64,000 nt of DNA from Qipengyuania_B thermophila (GTDB lineage: Bacteria; Pseudomonadota; Alphaproteobacteria; Sphingomonadales; Sphingomonadaceae). Both the position numbers and the translations under genes were made by a program. Positions 18,753 through 27,326 of the stretch are shown here, piece by piece; within the stretch, counting starts at the first letter, position 1, and every line of letters begins with the position of its first letter. The notes under the pieces are model-generated. The model searched no databases. It saw only the letters and a program-made list of their open reading frames with translations, and was not told the DNA's origin. The stretch covers positions 186,001-250,000 of the forward strand of contig NZ_SDSI01000002.1 of NCBI RefSeq assembly GCF_004153605.1. The letters run 5' to 3'.

Positions 18753-20153
18753 ATGGACTACATCTCCACGAGGGGCGCCGCCGACCCGGTGGGGTTCTCA
18801 GCGGTCGCCCTCGGCGGGACCGCACCCGACGGCGGCCTCTATATGCCGCGCATCTGGCCACAGTTCACGCCTGAACACCTGCGCCGCATGCGCGGGCTCG
18901 ATTACCCCGACCTCGCGGCGGAAGTGATGGGGCCGATGATCGGCGACGCGGTCGCAGCGCCCGACCTGTCGCGGCTCTGCCGGGACACCTACACCCGCTT
19001 CGACCATCCCGCTGTCACGCCGCTCGCGCAGCTGTGCCGGCAGCATTGGGTGCTCGACCTGGCGCGCGGGCCGACCCTGTCGTTCAAGGATGTTGCGCTG
19101 CAGTTCCTCGGCCGCCTGCTCGAGCACCTCACCGCGTCGGATCCCCTGCCTCTCGTCATCGTCGGCGCCACGAGCGGCGACACCGGCTCTGCGGCCATAG
19201 AGGCGGTGGCGGGTCTTGCCCATGTGGCGATTGTCATGCTGCATCCCGCCGACCGGATCAGCGACGTGCAGCGGCGGCAGATGACGACGGTGCGCGCGCC
19301 CAACGTGCACAACCTCGCCATCGAGGGCACCTTCGACCATGCGCAGGCGCTCGTGAAGCAGCTCTTCGCTGACGAGGAACTGCGCGCGTCGATGACCCTG
19401 ACCGCCGTGAACTCGATCAACTGGGTCCGGATCATGGCGCAGTCGGTGTACTATTTTCAGGCCGCCCTCGCGCTTGGCGCTCCCGACCGTCCGGTCGCGT
19501 TCAGCGTTCCGACCGGCAATTTCGGCAACGTCTTCTCCGCTTACGCCGCGTCGCGGATGGGACTGCCGGTGCATCGGCTGGTCGCGGCAACGAACGTCAA
19601 CGACATCGTGCACCGCGCAATTGCCACGGGCCGCTACGAACGGCGGCGCGTGCAGCAGACGGCGACGCCCTCGATGGACATTCAGGTCAGCTCCAATTTC
19701 GAACGGTTGCTGTTCGAGGGAGCCGGGCGTGACGGAGCGCGGATGCGCGGCCAGATGGAACAATTCGAGGCGCACGGATCGGTGGCGCTGGCGCAGGACC
19801 AGCAGGCCTTTCTGCGCCCCCTGTTCCTCAGCGAGCGCGTCGAGGGGGACGACATGGTCCGCACGATGGCAGCCGCGTGGGCCGACGCGGGCATGCTGCT
19901 TGATCCCCACACCGCCATTGCTCTCGCTGCCGCGCGGCGCCAGCCATTCCCGCCCGAGGTTCCGGTGGTGACGCTGGCAACTGCCCACCCGGCCAAGTTC
20001 CGGCAGACGGTCGAGCGAGCCACCGGAACGCGCCCGTCGCTGCCGGCGCGGCTCGGCGACCTGTTCGCGCGCGAAGAGCGACTGGAACGGCTGCCCGCCA
20101 CCTACGCCGCCACCCGCGACGCGGTGCGCAGAGCGGCGCGCGAGATGGCGTGA
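18753..20153 (+). CDS. thrC: Threonine synthase
   Basis: A 466-residue PLP enzyme. It starts MDYISTRGAADPVGFSAVALGG and has the PLP lysine at Lys112 in GPTLSFKDVALQFLG, the phosphate-binding loop in VVGATSGDTGSAAIEA, VNSINWVRIMAQSVYYF and SVPTGNFGNVFSAYAA. It converts O-phosphohomoserine to threonine in the cytoplasm. Length and motif order fit the ThrC type of alphaproteobacteria. It follows SURF1 by 55 bases, a placement seen in many sphingomonads, and its stop overlaps the start of a methyltransferase gene by one base. Confidence 0.96.
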   Translation: MDYISTRGAADPVGFSAVALGGTAPDGGLYMPRIWPQFTPEHLRRMRGLDYPDLAAEVMGPMIGDAVAAPDLSRLCRDTYTRFDHPAVTPLAQLCRQHWVLDLARGPTLSFKDVALQFLGRLLEHLTASDPLPLVIVGATSGDTGSAAIEAVAGLAHVAIVMLHPADRISDVQRRQMTTVRAPNVHNLAIEGTFDHAQALVKQLFADEELRASMTLTAVNSINWVRIMAQSVYYFQAALALGAPDRPVAFSVPTGNFGNVFSAYAASRMGLPVHRLVAATNVNDIVHRAIATGRYERRRVQQTATPSMDIQVSSNFERLLFEGAGRDGARMRGQMEQFEAHGSVALAQDQQAFLRPLFLSERVEGDDMVRTMAAAWADAGMLLDPHTAIALAAARRQPFPPEVPVVTLATAHPAKFRQTVERATGTRPSLPARLGDLFAREERLERLPATYAATRDAVRRAAREMA

Positions 20154-21043
20154 TGGCGTGGCTCGAGGAATCCCCGCTCCTGATGCGGGGGGCAGGCTGG
20201 GCCGACTACGAACTGCTGGACAGCGGCGGTTCGCGCAAGCTCGAGCGATACGGACCTCTGCGCTTCATCCGGCCCGAGCCGCAGGCCTTGTGGCGGCCGC
20301 GTCTGCCGCACTGGCGCGCGGATGGCGAGTTTCTCCCCGCCTCGGACGAGGATGGCGGCGGACGCTGGACCTTCGCCTGCGCGCCCGCGCCGCCGGGATG
20401 GCCGCTGGCGTGGGACGATGTGCGGTTCACCGCCCGCTGCACTCCGTTCCGTCACCTGGCGTTCTTTCCCGACATGGCGCCGGTCTGGCAGTGGATGCGC
20501 GAGCAGCTCGCCGGCCGCCACGATGCGCAGTTGCTCAATCTGTTCGGCTACACGGGCGTCGGCTCGCTCGCCCTGTCGCGGCACGGGACCGTGACGCATG
20601 TGGATGCATCGCGCAAATCGGTGGCGCAGGCGCGCGAGAATTGCGCCCTGTCTGGGATGGAAGACCGGCCGATCCGCTGGCTGACGGATGACGCGGTGAA
20701 ATTCGCCGCCCGCGAATGCCGTCGAGGGCGGCGGTATGACGGGATCATCCTCGATCCGCCCAAGTTCGGACGGGGACCGGACGGAGAGGTCTGGCGGCTG
20801 GAGAACGACCTGCCCGTGCTGCTCGAGCACTGCCGATCGCTGCTCGACCCGCGCAGCCGCTTCCTGTTCCTCACCGTGTACGCCGTGCGGATGAGCAGCC
20901 TTGCTCTTGGCACCCTGCTGGTGCAGATGCTGGCCGACCTGCCGGGCCGGGTCGAACACGGGGAACTCGTCACTGTCGAGAGCGGAGGTGACGGGCGGCT
21001 GCTGCCGACGGCCATCTTCGCGCGCTGGTCCAATCACGATTGA
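20153..21043 (+). CDS. Class I SAM-dependent methyltransferase (RlmI/RlmK-like)
   Basis: A 296-residue protein with a Rossmann methyltransferase core. The SAM-binding motif is LLNLFGYTGVGSLALSRHGTVTHVDAS, and YDGIILDPPKFGRGPDGEVW contains the DPPxF motif typical of rRNA m5C methyltransferases related to RlmI/RlmK. No PUA domain is visible at the N-terminus; instead residues 1-90 are a sphingomonad-type region with LRFIRPEPQALWRP. A nucleic-acid base methyltransferase is the best guess. ATG at 20153 shares its A with the thrC stop. Confidence 0.85.
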   Translation: MAWLEESPLLMRGAGWADYELLDSGGSRKLERYGPLRFIRPEPQALWRPRLPHWRADGEFLPASDEDGGGRWTFACAPAPPGWPLAWDDVRFTARCTPFRHLAFFPDMAPVWQWMREQLAGRHDAQLLNLFGYTGVGSLALSRHGTVTHVDASRKSVAQARENCALSGMEDRPIRWLTDDAVKFAARECRRGRRYDGIILDPPKFGRGPDGEVWRLENDLPVLLEHCRSLLDPRSRFLFLTVYAVRMSSLALGTLLVQMLADLPGRVEHGELVTVESGGDGRLLPTAIFARWSNHD

Positions 21044-21052
21044 GTAACTGAC

Positions 21053-21424
21053 ATGGCCGAGACGCTTACGCTGGAGGTCGCCGATCTCGAGGTCGACGTG
21101 CTCACCGGCATCTACTCCGAGGAAACGGGCAAGCCGCAGCCGCTCCGCATCACCGTCACCGCGGAGCTGCCGGCCCATCACCGCTACGCGCCGGACACGC
21201 CGCTTTCGGCCAGCAAGAACTACATGGACCTGAAATTCGCCGCGACGCAGGCCCTCCCGCCGGGCGTGCATTTCAAGCTGATCGAAGCAGTCGCCGATCA
21301 CATCTGCGAAACGCTGTTCTTCCAGGACGAGCGGATCACGGCGGTGACGGTCAAGATCGTGAAGCTGGCCATCGCGGAGAACGGGGAGAAAATCGGCATG
21401 ACCCTGCGGCGCGAGAGGCGCTGA
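21053..21424 (+). CDS. folB: Dihydroneopterin aldolase family protein (FolB-like)
   Basis: A 123-residue tunnelling-fold protein. VADLEVDVLTGIYSEETGKPQPLRITVTAEL corresponds to the start of FolB, NYMDLKFAATQAL to the Y-x-D active-site region, and LIEAVADHICETLFFQDERITAVTVKIVKLAIA to the Glu-containing helix and following strand. FolB makes 6-hydroxymethyl-7,8-dihydropterin in folate synthesis. The Glu/Lys catalytic positions look present, though the protein is a divergent family member. It follows the methyltransferase by nine bases and precedes a small Rossmann-like gene by three. Confidence 0.82.
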   Translation: MAETLTLEVADLEVDVLTGIYSEETGKPQPLRITVTAELPAHHRYAPDTPLSASKNYMDLKFAATQALPPGVHFKLIEAVADHICETLFFQDERITAVTVKIVKLAIAENGEKIGMTLRRERR

Positions 21425-21427
21425 GGG

Positions 21428-21763
21428 ATGCAGCGCGTGGTCAACGTCACGGACCTGCCGACGGGCGCGCTCGAAGCCGCGTGCGCGTTTCACCGGGCAT
21501 GGGTTCCGCAGGTGATGGACACGCTGCGCCTTGCCGGTTCCCCGCTCGATTCCGTGCTGATCGTCCTCCCACCGGCGGGGCACGCACACCGCGAATGGCG
21601 CGCCGCGGCCATGCGGATGCTGGCACGCGAGGCTGCGCCCATTCGCGTCAACGGCATCGCTCTGGAAGACGACGCCGACGTGCTGGAACGCTGTCGCCGC
21701 TTCTTCGAGCAGGCGCCGGGGGTGACCGGTCATTACCTCCCGATCGAGCCGGCTCGTCCCTGA
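21428..21763 (+). CDS. Small Rossmann-fold-like protein
   Basis: A 111-residue protein starting MQRVVNVTDLPTGALEAA. Alternating strands and helices, such as DSVLIVLPPAGHAHREWRAAAMRMLAREAAP and IRVNGIALEDDADVLERCRRFFEQAPGVTGHYLP, suggest a truncated Rossmann-like domain. Genes of this size beside folB are annotated as Rossmann fold domain proteins in sphingomonads. No cofactor motif (GxGxxG) is visible. It starts three bases after folB and is surely co-translated. Function unknown. Confidence 0.72.
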   Translation: MQRVVNVTDLPTGALEAACAFHRAWVPQVMDTLRLAGSPLDSVLIVLPPAGHAHREWRAAAMRMLAREAAPIRVNGIALEDDADVLERCRRFFEQAPGVTGHYLPIEPARP

Positions 21764-21781
21764 CCACAGCCGGGCGGGGTT

Positions 21782-22312
21782 TCAGCGGAGCGCGGTTTCC
21801 AGCGGTGCAAGCGCCGTGCGCTGCTGCGCGACGAGAGCGGTTATCTGGCTGCGGGCCTCGCCGACTTCCTCTGTTCCCTGCATGGCGTTGCTGCGCTCGA
21901 CCAGCAGCGCGTCGATGTCGGCCAGCGCGAACACGGTTCCGCTGCCAAGGGTCTGAAGGTTTCCCAGGGCAATCTGCGCCGCGGCGTAGGCGTCGCTGTC
22001 GATGCCCGCGCGGGCACCGGCCGCCACAGCGCGCCGGGTCGCCGGCAGAGCGGCAAGGAAACGCTGGTGCGCGCTCCGGGCGCGAGCGACGGCGTCATCG
22101 AGGCGCGCGCGCGACGCGGCATCGAGCGGCGAGGTGTCGACGAGCGCCAGCGCCTCCTGCGCCGAGGCGCGCGCATGGTCGGGACGCTCGGCCGGGCGCA
22201 GAGCGAGCGACGGATAGTCGGTCCGCGCCGGAGCGCAACCGCCGAGCAAGGGCGGCGCCAGCAGCGGGACAAGGAGCGCACCAGTGGCGCGCGCGAGGAG
22301 GCGGAAACGCAT
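21782..22312 (-). CDS. Predicted lipoprotein of unknown function
   Basis: A 176-residue protein with a lipoprotein signal: MRFRLLARATGALLVPLLAPPLLGGCAPA, where LLGGC is a good lipobox and Cys26 would be lipidated. The mature part is mostly Ala-rich helix (about 45-170), including ARASAQEALALVDTSPL and HQRFLAALPATRRAV, consistent with a helical bundle. I recognise no domain. It is convergent with the folB cluster and divergent from rplU. Confidence 0.72.
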   Translation of the reverse strand: MRFRLLARATGALLVPLLAPPLLGGCAPARTDYPSLALRPAERPDHARASAQEALALVDTSPLDAASRARLDDAVARARSAHQRFLAALPATRRAVAAGARAGIDSDAYAAAQIALGNLQTLGSGTVFALADIDALLVERSNAMQGTEEVGEARSQITALVAQQRTALAPLETALR

Positions 22313-22371
22313 CGCCTGCGCCTAGCAGCCGGCTTACGTTCTGTCAGCCGCCAGAGAACGCGGCGGGTCGG

Positions 22372-22400
22372 TTGACTTGCCCGTCCCGGTCGCTTATCGG
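22372..22400 (+). promoter_or_regulatory. Predicted rplU-rpmA promoter
   Basis: TTGACT at 22372-22377 is followed, after a 17-base spacer, by TATCGG at 22395-22400. TTGAC-type -35 elements with degenerate -10s are usual for strong ribosomal promoters in alphaproteobacteria. A start near 22407 would leave a leader of about 80 bases before rplU. Assigned by eye. Confidence 0.45.
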
Positions 22401-22413
22401 CCTTGGCTTCGGG

Positions 22414-22459
22414 CGCACCCGCGAAGGTGTGCTGCGTCATGCCGTCCCGGCGGGGCGGC
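22414..22459 (+). other. Two potential hairpins in the rplU mRNA leader
   Basis: Within the predicted leader, CGCACC (22414-22419) can pair with GGTGTG (22426-22431), and GCCGTCCC (22441-22448) with GGGGCGGC (22452-22459) over a three-base loop. The second hairpin is followed 28 bases later by the rplU start. Such paired structure might mediate feedback control by L21, but in sequence this GC-rich chance pairing is also possible. Confidence 0.3.
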
Positions 22460-22487
22460 GACACCACAGATCGGAAGTGAGTACACC

Positions 22488-22874
22488 ATGTTCGCAGTCG
22501 TGCGCACGGGCGGCAAGCAGTATCGGGTTGCCGCCGGAGACAAGATCGCCGTTGAGAAGCTGGCCGGCAATGCCGGCGACACGATCACCCTTGGTGACGT
22601 GCTGCTGGCCGGCAAGGGCGATTCGTTGCTGGACGCGGCGAGCACGACCGTATCGGCCGAGATCATCGCCCAGGCTAAGGGCGAAAAGGTCGTGGTGTTC
22701 AAGAAGCGGCGCCGGCACAACTATCGGCGCAAGAACGGCCACCGGCAGCAGCTGACCCTGCTGCGGATCGTTGCCGTCGGGGACGACCGTTACGACCCCG
22801 CCGCCGCAAAGGCGGCACAGGGCGAGGCGCAGCCGGAACAAGCGACGCCGGCGGCAGATCAGGCTCAAGGATAA
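22488..22874 (+). CDS. rplU: 50S ribosomal protein L21
   Basis: A 128-residue L21. [27 protein letters not shown] is the canonical N-terminus, and [27 protein letters not shown] is the conserved rRNA-binding basic segment. The C-terminal 25 residues are an Ala/Gln/Glu-rich extension common in alphaproteobacterial L21. ATG at 22488 is clear from homology and is preceded by CGGAAGTGAG. rpmA follows after six bases in the standard rplU-rpmA pair; the usual later neighbour obgE is not here. Confidence 0.97.
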   Translation: MFAVVRTGGKQYRVAAGDKIAVEKLAGNAGDTITLGDVLLAGKGDSLLDAASTTVSAEIIAQAKGEKVVVFKKRRRHNYRRKNGHRQQLTLLRIVAVGDDRYDPAAAKAAQGEAQPEQATPAADQAQG

Positions 22875-22880
22875 GTTCGG

Positions 22881-23147
22881 ATGGCACACAAGAAAGCAGG
22901 CGGCTCCTCGCGCAACGGCCGCGACTCGGCAGGCCGGCGGCTGGGCGTCAAGAAGTTCGGCGCGCAGGAAGTGATCGCCGGCAACATCATCGTCCGCCAG
23001 CGCGGGACCAAGTTCTACGCCGGCAGCAATGTCGGCATGGGCAAGGATCACACGCTGTTCGCGCTGTCCGACGGCGTGGTGCGTTTCCACAAGGGGCGGC
23101 TCGGCCGTCAGTTCGTCTCCGTCGAGCAGCACGCCGCCGCTGAGTGA
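22881..23147 (+). CDS. rpmA: 50S ribosomal protein L27
   Basis: An 88-residue L27 starting [27 protein letters not shown], with the N-terminal tail that reaches the peptidyl-transferase centre and [29 protein letters not shown] following. Length is standard. It is the second gene of the rplU-rpmA operon. Downstream, at about 23156-23178, an 11-base GC-rich unit is repeated twice in tandem with no obvious terminator. Confidence 0.98.
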   Translation: MAHKKAGGSSRNGRDSAGRRLGVKKFGAQEVIAGNIIVRQRGTKFYAGSNVGMGKDHTLFALSDGVVRFHKGRLGRQFVSVEQHAAAE

Positions 23148-23256
23148 CGCCGGTTGGCGGCGCGGTGGCGGCGCGGTGGCGCGCGGGCGGCGCGCGATGC
23201 CTGCGCGGCAGACGCGCCGTTCGTGAAGCGCTCCGCTGCCGGAGCCAGAGTACGAA

Positions 23257-23862
23257 ATGCACAGCCGCAAGCGCCTCAACGCCGGTGCCCTGCGAGAGCA
23301 GGCACTCGACGCAGCACGGACCCTGCTGATCGAGGCTGGCCCGCAGGCCGTGACGCTGAAGGCGGTCGGCGCCCGCATTGGTCGCACTCACGCCAATCTG
23401 CTGCACCATTTCGGTTCCGCCGCGGGGCTTCAGGCGGCGCTGGCCGCGCACCTCGCCCAGACCGTCTGCGCCACCATCCGCCAGGCGGTGAGCGACAGCC
23501 GGGCCGGGCTGGGCAGCCCGCGCGCGGTGGTGGACCTGACCTTCGACGCCTTTGACGGCGAGGGCGCGGCGGCGCTGGCCGGGTGGATGCTGCTGACCGG
23601 AAACGAAAATGCGCTGGATCCGATCGTGGAGACGATCCATGCGCTTGTCGATGACATCAGCGTGGGGACGGACGGGTCGGGAGACGTCGACCCCAAGGGT
23701 ATTCACGAGGAGACGCTTCACCTCGTGCTGCTGGCGATGGGCGATGCCATGCTCGGGGCGCCGCTGGCCCGCTCGCTCGGGCTCCCGCGAGACGTGGTGC
23801 GGCGAAGGGCCGAACTGATCCTCAAGGAGCGGGTGAGTGACGGCGTTCAGCCGTCCGGATGA
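23257..23862 (+). CDS. TetR/AcrR family transcriptional regulator
   Basis: A 201-residue protein with an N-terminal TetR helix-turn-helix: LREQALDAARTLLIEAGPQAVTLKAVGARIGRTHANLLHHFGSAAGLQAAL (residues about 12-60), where the recognition helix and the YxHFGSK-like HHFGSAAGL are clear. The C-terminal domain is the ligand/dimer part and is not assignable to an effector. Its 3' end overlaps ygfZ by 16 bases tail to tail. No adjacent transporter or enzyme suggests the regulon. Confidence 0.88.
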   Translation: MHSRKRLNAGALREQALDAARTLLIEAGPQAVTLKAVGARIGRTHANLLHHFGSAAGLQAALAAHLAQTVCATIRQAVSDSRAGLGSPRAVVDLTFDAFDGEGAAALAGWMLLTGNENALDPIVETIHALVDDISVGTDGSGDVDPKGIHEETLHLVLLAMGDAMLGAPLARSLGLPRDVVRRRAELILKERVSDGVQPSG

Positions 23863-24590
23863 ATCGCATTGCGCTGCCACTGCGGGATGGGAAGCGCCGC
23901 AAGGTCCTCCACCCTTCGGTGGTCGACGGCCATGCCAAGCTCCTCGTGCACGATGCGGCGTCGCTGAGGGTCCGAAAACTCCAGCGGCAGCACCGCGAGC
24001 CGGCGGTTGATCTTCTGCCGCCAGTTCATCCGCGCCGTGTTCTCCTGCCCGACATAGCACCCCTTGGTGAACGACACGCCGTTCAGTTCGGCGGCGTTGG
24101 TCTCCAGCCACAGGATGTCCGCCATTTCCGCCGCACCCTCGGGAACGCCGCAGGCAATCCGGTGCGCGGTCCAGTCGGCATCGGCGGTGCCATCGACAAC
24201 CTCGCCGCCCGCCGCTGCGAGCCAGCGCCAGCCGAGCGCGGCGAGGCGCGGATCGCGCACGGCGCCTGCCACGGGTTCAGGCGACCAGTGAACGGCAACG
24301 TCCTGCGCGCGCGCGATGCTGACGGACCGGCGCAGCCGGTACAGCGTCAGCCGCTTGACGAGGGCATCGGCGCTCGCCGCCTCGCAGTCGAGGGCCAGCG
24401 CGTCCTCCCATTTCCACACCACCATGTCGAACAGCGTCTTGCCCTGCGGGCTGAGCAGCCCTGCATAGACCGGCAGTGACTGGCGAACATCGTTGGTGAG
24501 CAGGTCCTGAAGGAAGGCGTGCGCCTCGTCGCCGCCGGTCTGCGACCGGACCAGAACAAGGGCGCGCGACGCGAGACGGGTGGCGGCCAT
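23847..24590 (-). CDS. ygfZ: Folate-binding YgfZ-like protein
   Basis: A 247-residue GcvT-like protein. The diagnostic YgfZ signature is present as [27 protein letters not shown] (K-G-C-Y-x-G-Q-E), along with [13 protein letters not shown] and [15 protein letters not shown] at the N-terminal side. YgfZ-type proteins bind tetrahydrofolate and assist iron-sulfur cluster assembly or repair. ATG at 24590 ([11 protein letters not shown]) is used, 26 bases from the divergent pyrC start; a TTG/ATG further upstream would run into pyrC. Confidence 0.92.
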   Translation of the reverse strand: MAATRLASRALVLVRSQTGGDEAHAFLQDLLTNDVRQSLPVYAGLLSPQGKTLFDMVVWKWEDALALDCEAASADALVKRLTLYRLRRSVSIARAQDVAVHWSPEPVAGAVRDPRLAALGWRWLAAAGGEVVDGTADADWTAHRIACGVPEGAAEMADILWLETNAAELNGVSFTKGCYVGQENTARMNWRQKINRRLAVLPLEFSDPQRRRIVHEELGMAVDHRRVEDLAALPIPQWQRNAIHPDG

Positions 24591-24616
24591 GGGTGACAGA
24601 TAGGCGTGAACGCGCC

Positions 24617-25678
24617 ATGGCAACAGCCATGACCGATCTGCGCGACCAGCTCACCATTCGCCGGCCCGACGACTGGCACCTCCATCTGCGCGACGGCCCG
24701 GTGCTGCGCGATGTCCTGCCGTACACGGCGCGCGTGTTCGGGCGGGCGATCGTCATGCCCAACCTCTCGCCTCCCGTCACGACGACGGCGGCGGCCCGCG
24801 CCTATCGCGACCGCATCCTGGCCGCGCTGCCCGACGGAAGCGATTTCACGCCGCTGATGACCTGCTATCTCACGGACGAGACGCAATCGGGGGATCTGAT
24901 CGCCGGATACCGCGACGGCGTGTTTGCCGCCGCCAAGCTCTATCCTGCCCACGCGACGACGAACTCCGCAGGCGGCGTCACCGACGTGCACGCGATCATG
25001 CCGGTCCTCGAAGCGATGTGCGAAGCCGGGATGCCGCTGTGCGTTCATGGCGAAGTCACGGATGCGGCGATCGACATTTTCGACCGCGAGGCCGTGTTCA
25101 TCGACCGCGTGCTCGCGCCTTTGCTGGACCGGCTGCCGGACCTGCGCGTGATCTTCGAGCATGTGACGACCCGACAGGCGGTGCAGTTTGTCGATGACGG
25201 CCCCGCGAACCTTGCCGCCACGATCACGCCGCAGCACCTCCACCTCAACCGCAATGCCATGCTGGTCGGGGGCATCCGGCCGCATACCTACTGCCTGCCG
25301 GTGCTCAAGCGGGAGGAGCACCGCCTCGCCCTGCGCCGTGCGGCCACGTCGGGTTCGCTGAAATACTTCCTCGGCACCGACAGCGCGCCGCACCTGCGGG
25401 CGACGAAGGAGAGCGCGTGCGGCTGCGCCGGGATCTTCAACGCGCCGCAGGCGCTGGAGAGTTATGCCGCGGTGTTCGAGGAGGAGCAGGCACTGGACCG
25501 GCTCGAGACCTTTGCCTCGGTCGCCGGGGCGCTGTTCTACCGGCTGCCGCTCAACACCGGCACCGTGACCCTGCGTCGCGAGCCGCAGCAGGTGCCCGGC
25601 GAGATCGCCGTGGCCGAAGAAACGGTGGTGCCGTTCCACGCCGGCGAGACGCTGCGCTGGAGGATCACGCCGGCGTGA
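24617..25678 (+). CDS. pyrC: Dihydroorotase (type II, PyrC)
   Basis: A 353-residue amidohydrolase. [13 protein letters not shown] provides the first two metal His, [19 protein letters not shown] the carboxylated Lys region, PLCVHGEV and [15 protein letters not shown] the further His, and FLGTDSAPH the catalytic Asp. The layout and length match the short E. coli-like dihydroorotase. It closes the ring from carbamoyl-aspartate to dihydroorotate in pyrimidine synthesis. ATG at 24617 is preferred; 24629 is an alternative. Its 3' end overlaps rarD by 14 bases, convergent. Confidence 0.96.
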   Translation: MATAMTDLRDQLTIRRPDDWHLHLRDGPVLRDVLPYTARVFGRAIVMPNLSPPVTTTAAARAYRDRILAALPDGSDFTPLMTCYLTDETQSGDLIAGYRDGVFAAAKLYPAHATTNSAGGVTDVHAIMPVLEAMCEAGMPLCVHGEVTDAAIDIFDREAVFIDRVLAPLLDRLPDLRVIFEHVTTRQAVQFVDDGPANLAATITPQHLHLNRNAMLVGGIRPHTYCLPVLKREEHRLALRRAATSGSLKYFLGTDSAPHLRATKESACGCAGIFNAPQALESYAAVFEEEQALDRLETFASVAGALFYRLPLNTGTVTLRREPQQVPGEIAVAEETVVPFHAGETLRWRITPA

Positions 25679-26591
25679 TCGCGCGGGCGGCAGCCGCCGC
25701 TGCCCGGCGCTGCAGCCAGAGGTCGGCGATGAACAGTGCCGCGGCGCACCAGATGAACGCAAAGCAGATGGCCTGAGCCGGTTGGAGCGGCTCGGCGAAC
25801 ACGGTGAGGCCGAGCACGAAGACGATGCTGGGCGCGAGGAACTGCACGAAGCCGAGGGTCGAGTAGGGAAGCCGCCGCGCAGCCGTCGCGAACAGCAGCA
25901 GCGGCACGGCCGTGACGAGACCGCTGGCAAGGATTGCAGCGTCCCGGCCCGGATCGACCCCGAGCGCAACCCCGTGACCTGCGCGGGTGCTCAGCAGGAT
26001 CAGCCCCACGGCAAGCGGCAGCAGCAGGAGGGACTCGACGGTCAGTCCCGGCACCGAACCGACCGGCACGCGCTTGCGCACGAGGCCGTAGAGCGCGAAA
26101 CTGACCGCCAGACCGAGGCTGACGAGCAGCGTTCCCGCAGCGCTCCACGCCAGCACCAGCACTCCGGTGCCAGCCAGGGCAACGGCCCCCCAGCGCAGCC
26201 TGCTGAGCCGTTCCCTGAGGAAGATCGTGCCGAGCAGGACGTTGAGCAGCGGGTTGATGTAGTAGCCAAGGCTTGCGGCCAGAACATGCCCTCGCTGCAC
26301 CGCCCAGACATACAGCACCCAGTTCACCGCAATGAGGATGGCACTCACCGCAAGCCATGCCAGGACGCCCGCCGAACGCAGGGCCGCGGCGAGCGCCGGC
26401 ATCTGCCGCCGCGCGGCGACGAGAACGAGGCACGCCGGCGCCGTGAAAACAATCCGCCAGCCGACGAACTCCAGCGCGGGAACCGTCGCCACAAGCAGCA
26501 GATACAGGGGCAGAAACCCCCAGATCGCGTAGGCGCCGAGAGCGGCAAGGAGGCCGCCCCGTTCCCGCTGCGCCGGAGCGTCAGCCCGCAT
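25665..26591 (-). CDS. rarD: EamA/RarD family permease
   Basis: A 308-residue protein with about ten membrane helices in two EamA repeats. [19 protein letters not shown] and [14 protein letters not shown] are the RarD-type N-terminus, [38 protein letters not shown] the first repeat end, and [22 protein letters not shown] the second. RarD-type members of the drug/metabolite transporter superfamily are named from chloramphenicol sensitivity; the substrate is unknown. ATG at 26591 is preferred to GTG at 26603. Confidence 0.9.
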   Translation of the reverse strand: MRADAPAQRERGGLLAALGAYAIWGFLPLYLLLVATVPALEFVGWRIVFTAPACLVLVAARRQMPALAAALRSAGVLAWLAVSAILIAVNWVLYVWAVQRGHVLAASLGYYINPLLNVLLGTIFLRERLSRLRWGAVALAGTGVLVLAWSAAGTLLVSLGLAVSFALYGLVRKRVPVGSVPGLTVESLLLLPLAVGLILLSTRAGHGVALGVDPGRDAAILASGLVTAVPLLLFATAARRLPYSTLGFVQFLAPSIVFVLGLTVFAEPLQPAQAICFAFIWCAAALFIADLWLQRRAAAAAARAITPA

Positions 26592-26749
26592 CGTTCGCTG
26601 CACACCATTTCGTAAGACAGCGGCGGCACAGAGATGATCCTGCCGCAGCCTGACAGCCGCGTTGCATAGTGTTCAGAATAGAGAGCCTAGACATGAACGC
26701 AGCAGGCGAATTGCTGATTCGCCGCTCGGGGAAAGAAAGGTCGACGACA

Positions 26750-27190
26750 ATGAACACATTCGCAAAAACGCTCACCGCTTCCACGCTGGCCCTGCTGGGC
26801 GCCGGTCTGGCCGTTCCCGCCACGGCAGCGACCACGGGCACGGGTCTGGTCACGGGCATCACTGCGTCGTCCTTCGCACCGGCCGGCATCTGGGAGGACA
26901 GCGTTGCCGAGCATCGCCGCGGTCACCGGCACCGGCACAATCAGGATTACGGGCGGCGTGCATATGACGATGCGCGGTACCGCGAAGCACAGGTCTGGCG
27001 CGACCGCGACGGCACCCTGCGCTGCCGCCGCAGCGACGGCACCATCGGGCTGATCGTCGGTGGCGCCGCCGGGGCCCTGCTCGGGCGCGAGATCGACCGC
27101 CACGGCGACCGCACCCTTGGCACGGTGCTCGGCGCCGCTGGTGGCGCGATCCTCGGCAAGGAGGTCGCCAGCCGCGTCCGCTGCCGCTGA
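26750..27190 (+). CDS. Glycine-zipper 2TM domain protein
   Basis: A 146-residue secreted or periplasmic protein. The signal peptide MNTFAKTLTASTLALLGAGLAVPATAA ends at a good Ala-x-Ala site near residue 27. A charged, His/Arg-rich middle (EHRRGHRHRHNQDYGRR) precedes the glycine zipper, GLIVGGAAGALLGREI and TLGTVLGAAGGAILGKEV (about 105-140), typical of outer-membrane-associated 17-kDa antigen/RcnB-like stress proteins. A GAAAGAAAGG ribosome-binding site fixes the ATG. A strong terminator follows. Confidence 0.85.
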   Translation: MNTFAKTLTASTLALLGAGLAVPATAATTGTGLVTGITASSFAPAGIWEDSVAEHRRGHRHRHNQDYGRRAYDDARYREAQVWRDRDGTLRCRRSDGTIGLIVGGAAGALLGREIDRHGDRTLGTVLGAAGGAILGKEVASRVRCR

Positions 27191-27258
27191 ACCCGGCAGC
27201 ACTCCTCTTCAGTCGTGCCCACCCACGGCTGTGGCACGGAGCCACGACGGTTCCGTGC

Positions 27259-27305
27259 GGGCGCCCTCTCACTGCCAACAGGCAGGGGAGGGCGCCCTTC
27301 TTCGT
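27259..27305 (+). terminator. Rho-independent terminator after the glycine-zipper gene
   Basis: A perfect 10-base stem (GGGCGCCCTC at 27259-27268 with GAGGGCGCCC at 27288-27297) encloses a second stem CTGCC/GGCAG with an AACA loop. The hairpin is followed by TTCTTCGTT. Position 70 bases after the stop and orientation fit termination of the glycine-zipper transcript, and it separates this gene from convergent astD. Confidence 0.85.
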
Positions 27306-27326
27306 TGAAGCGCAGGCGCGCCGCCA

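Noticed and set aside
23156..23178. 11-base GC-rich tandem repeat after rpmA
   Set aside because: Only two copies, composed of GCGG-type low complexity; no sign of a mobile element or regulatory role and no T-run for a terminator.
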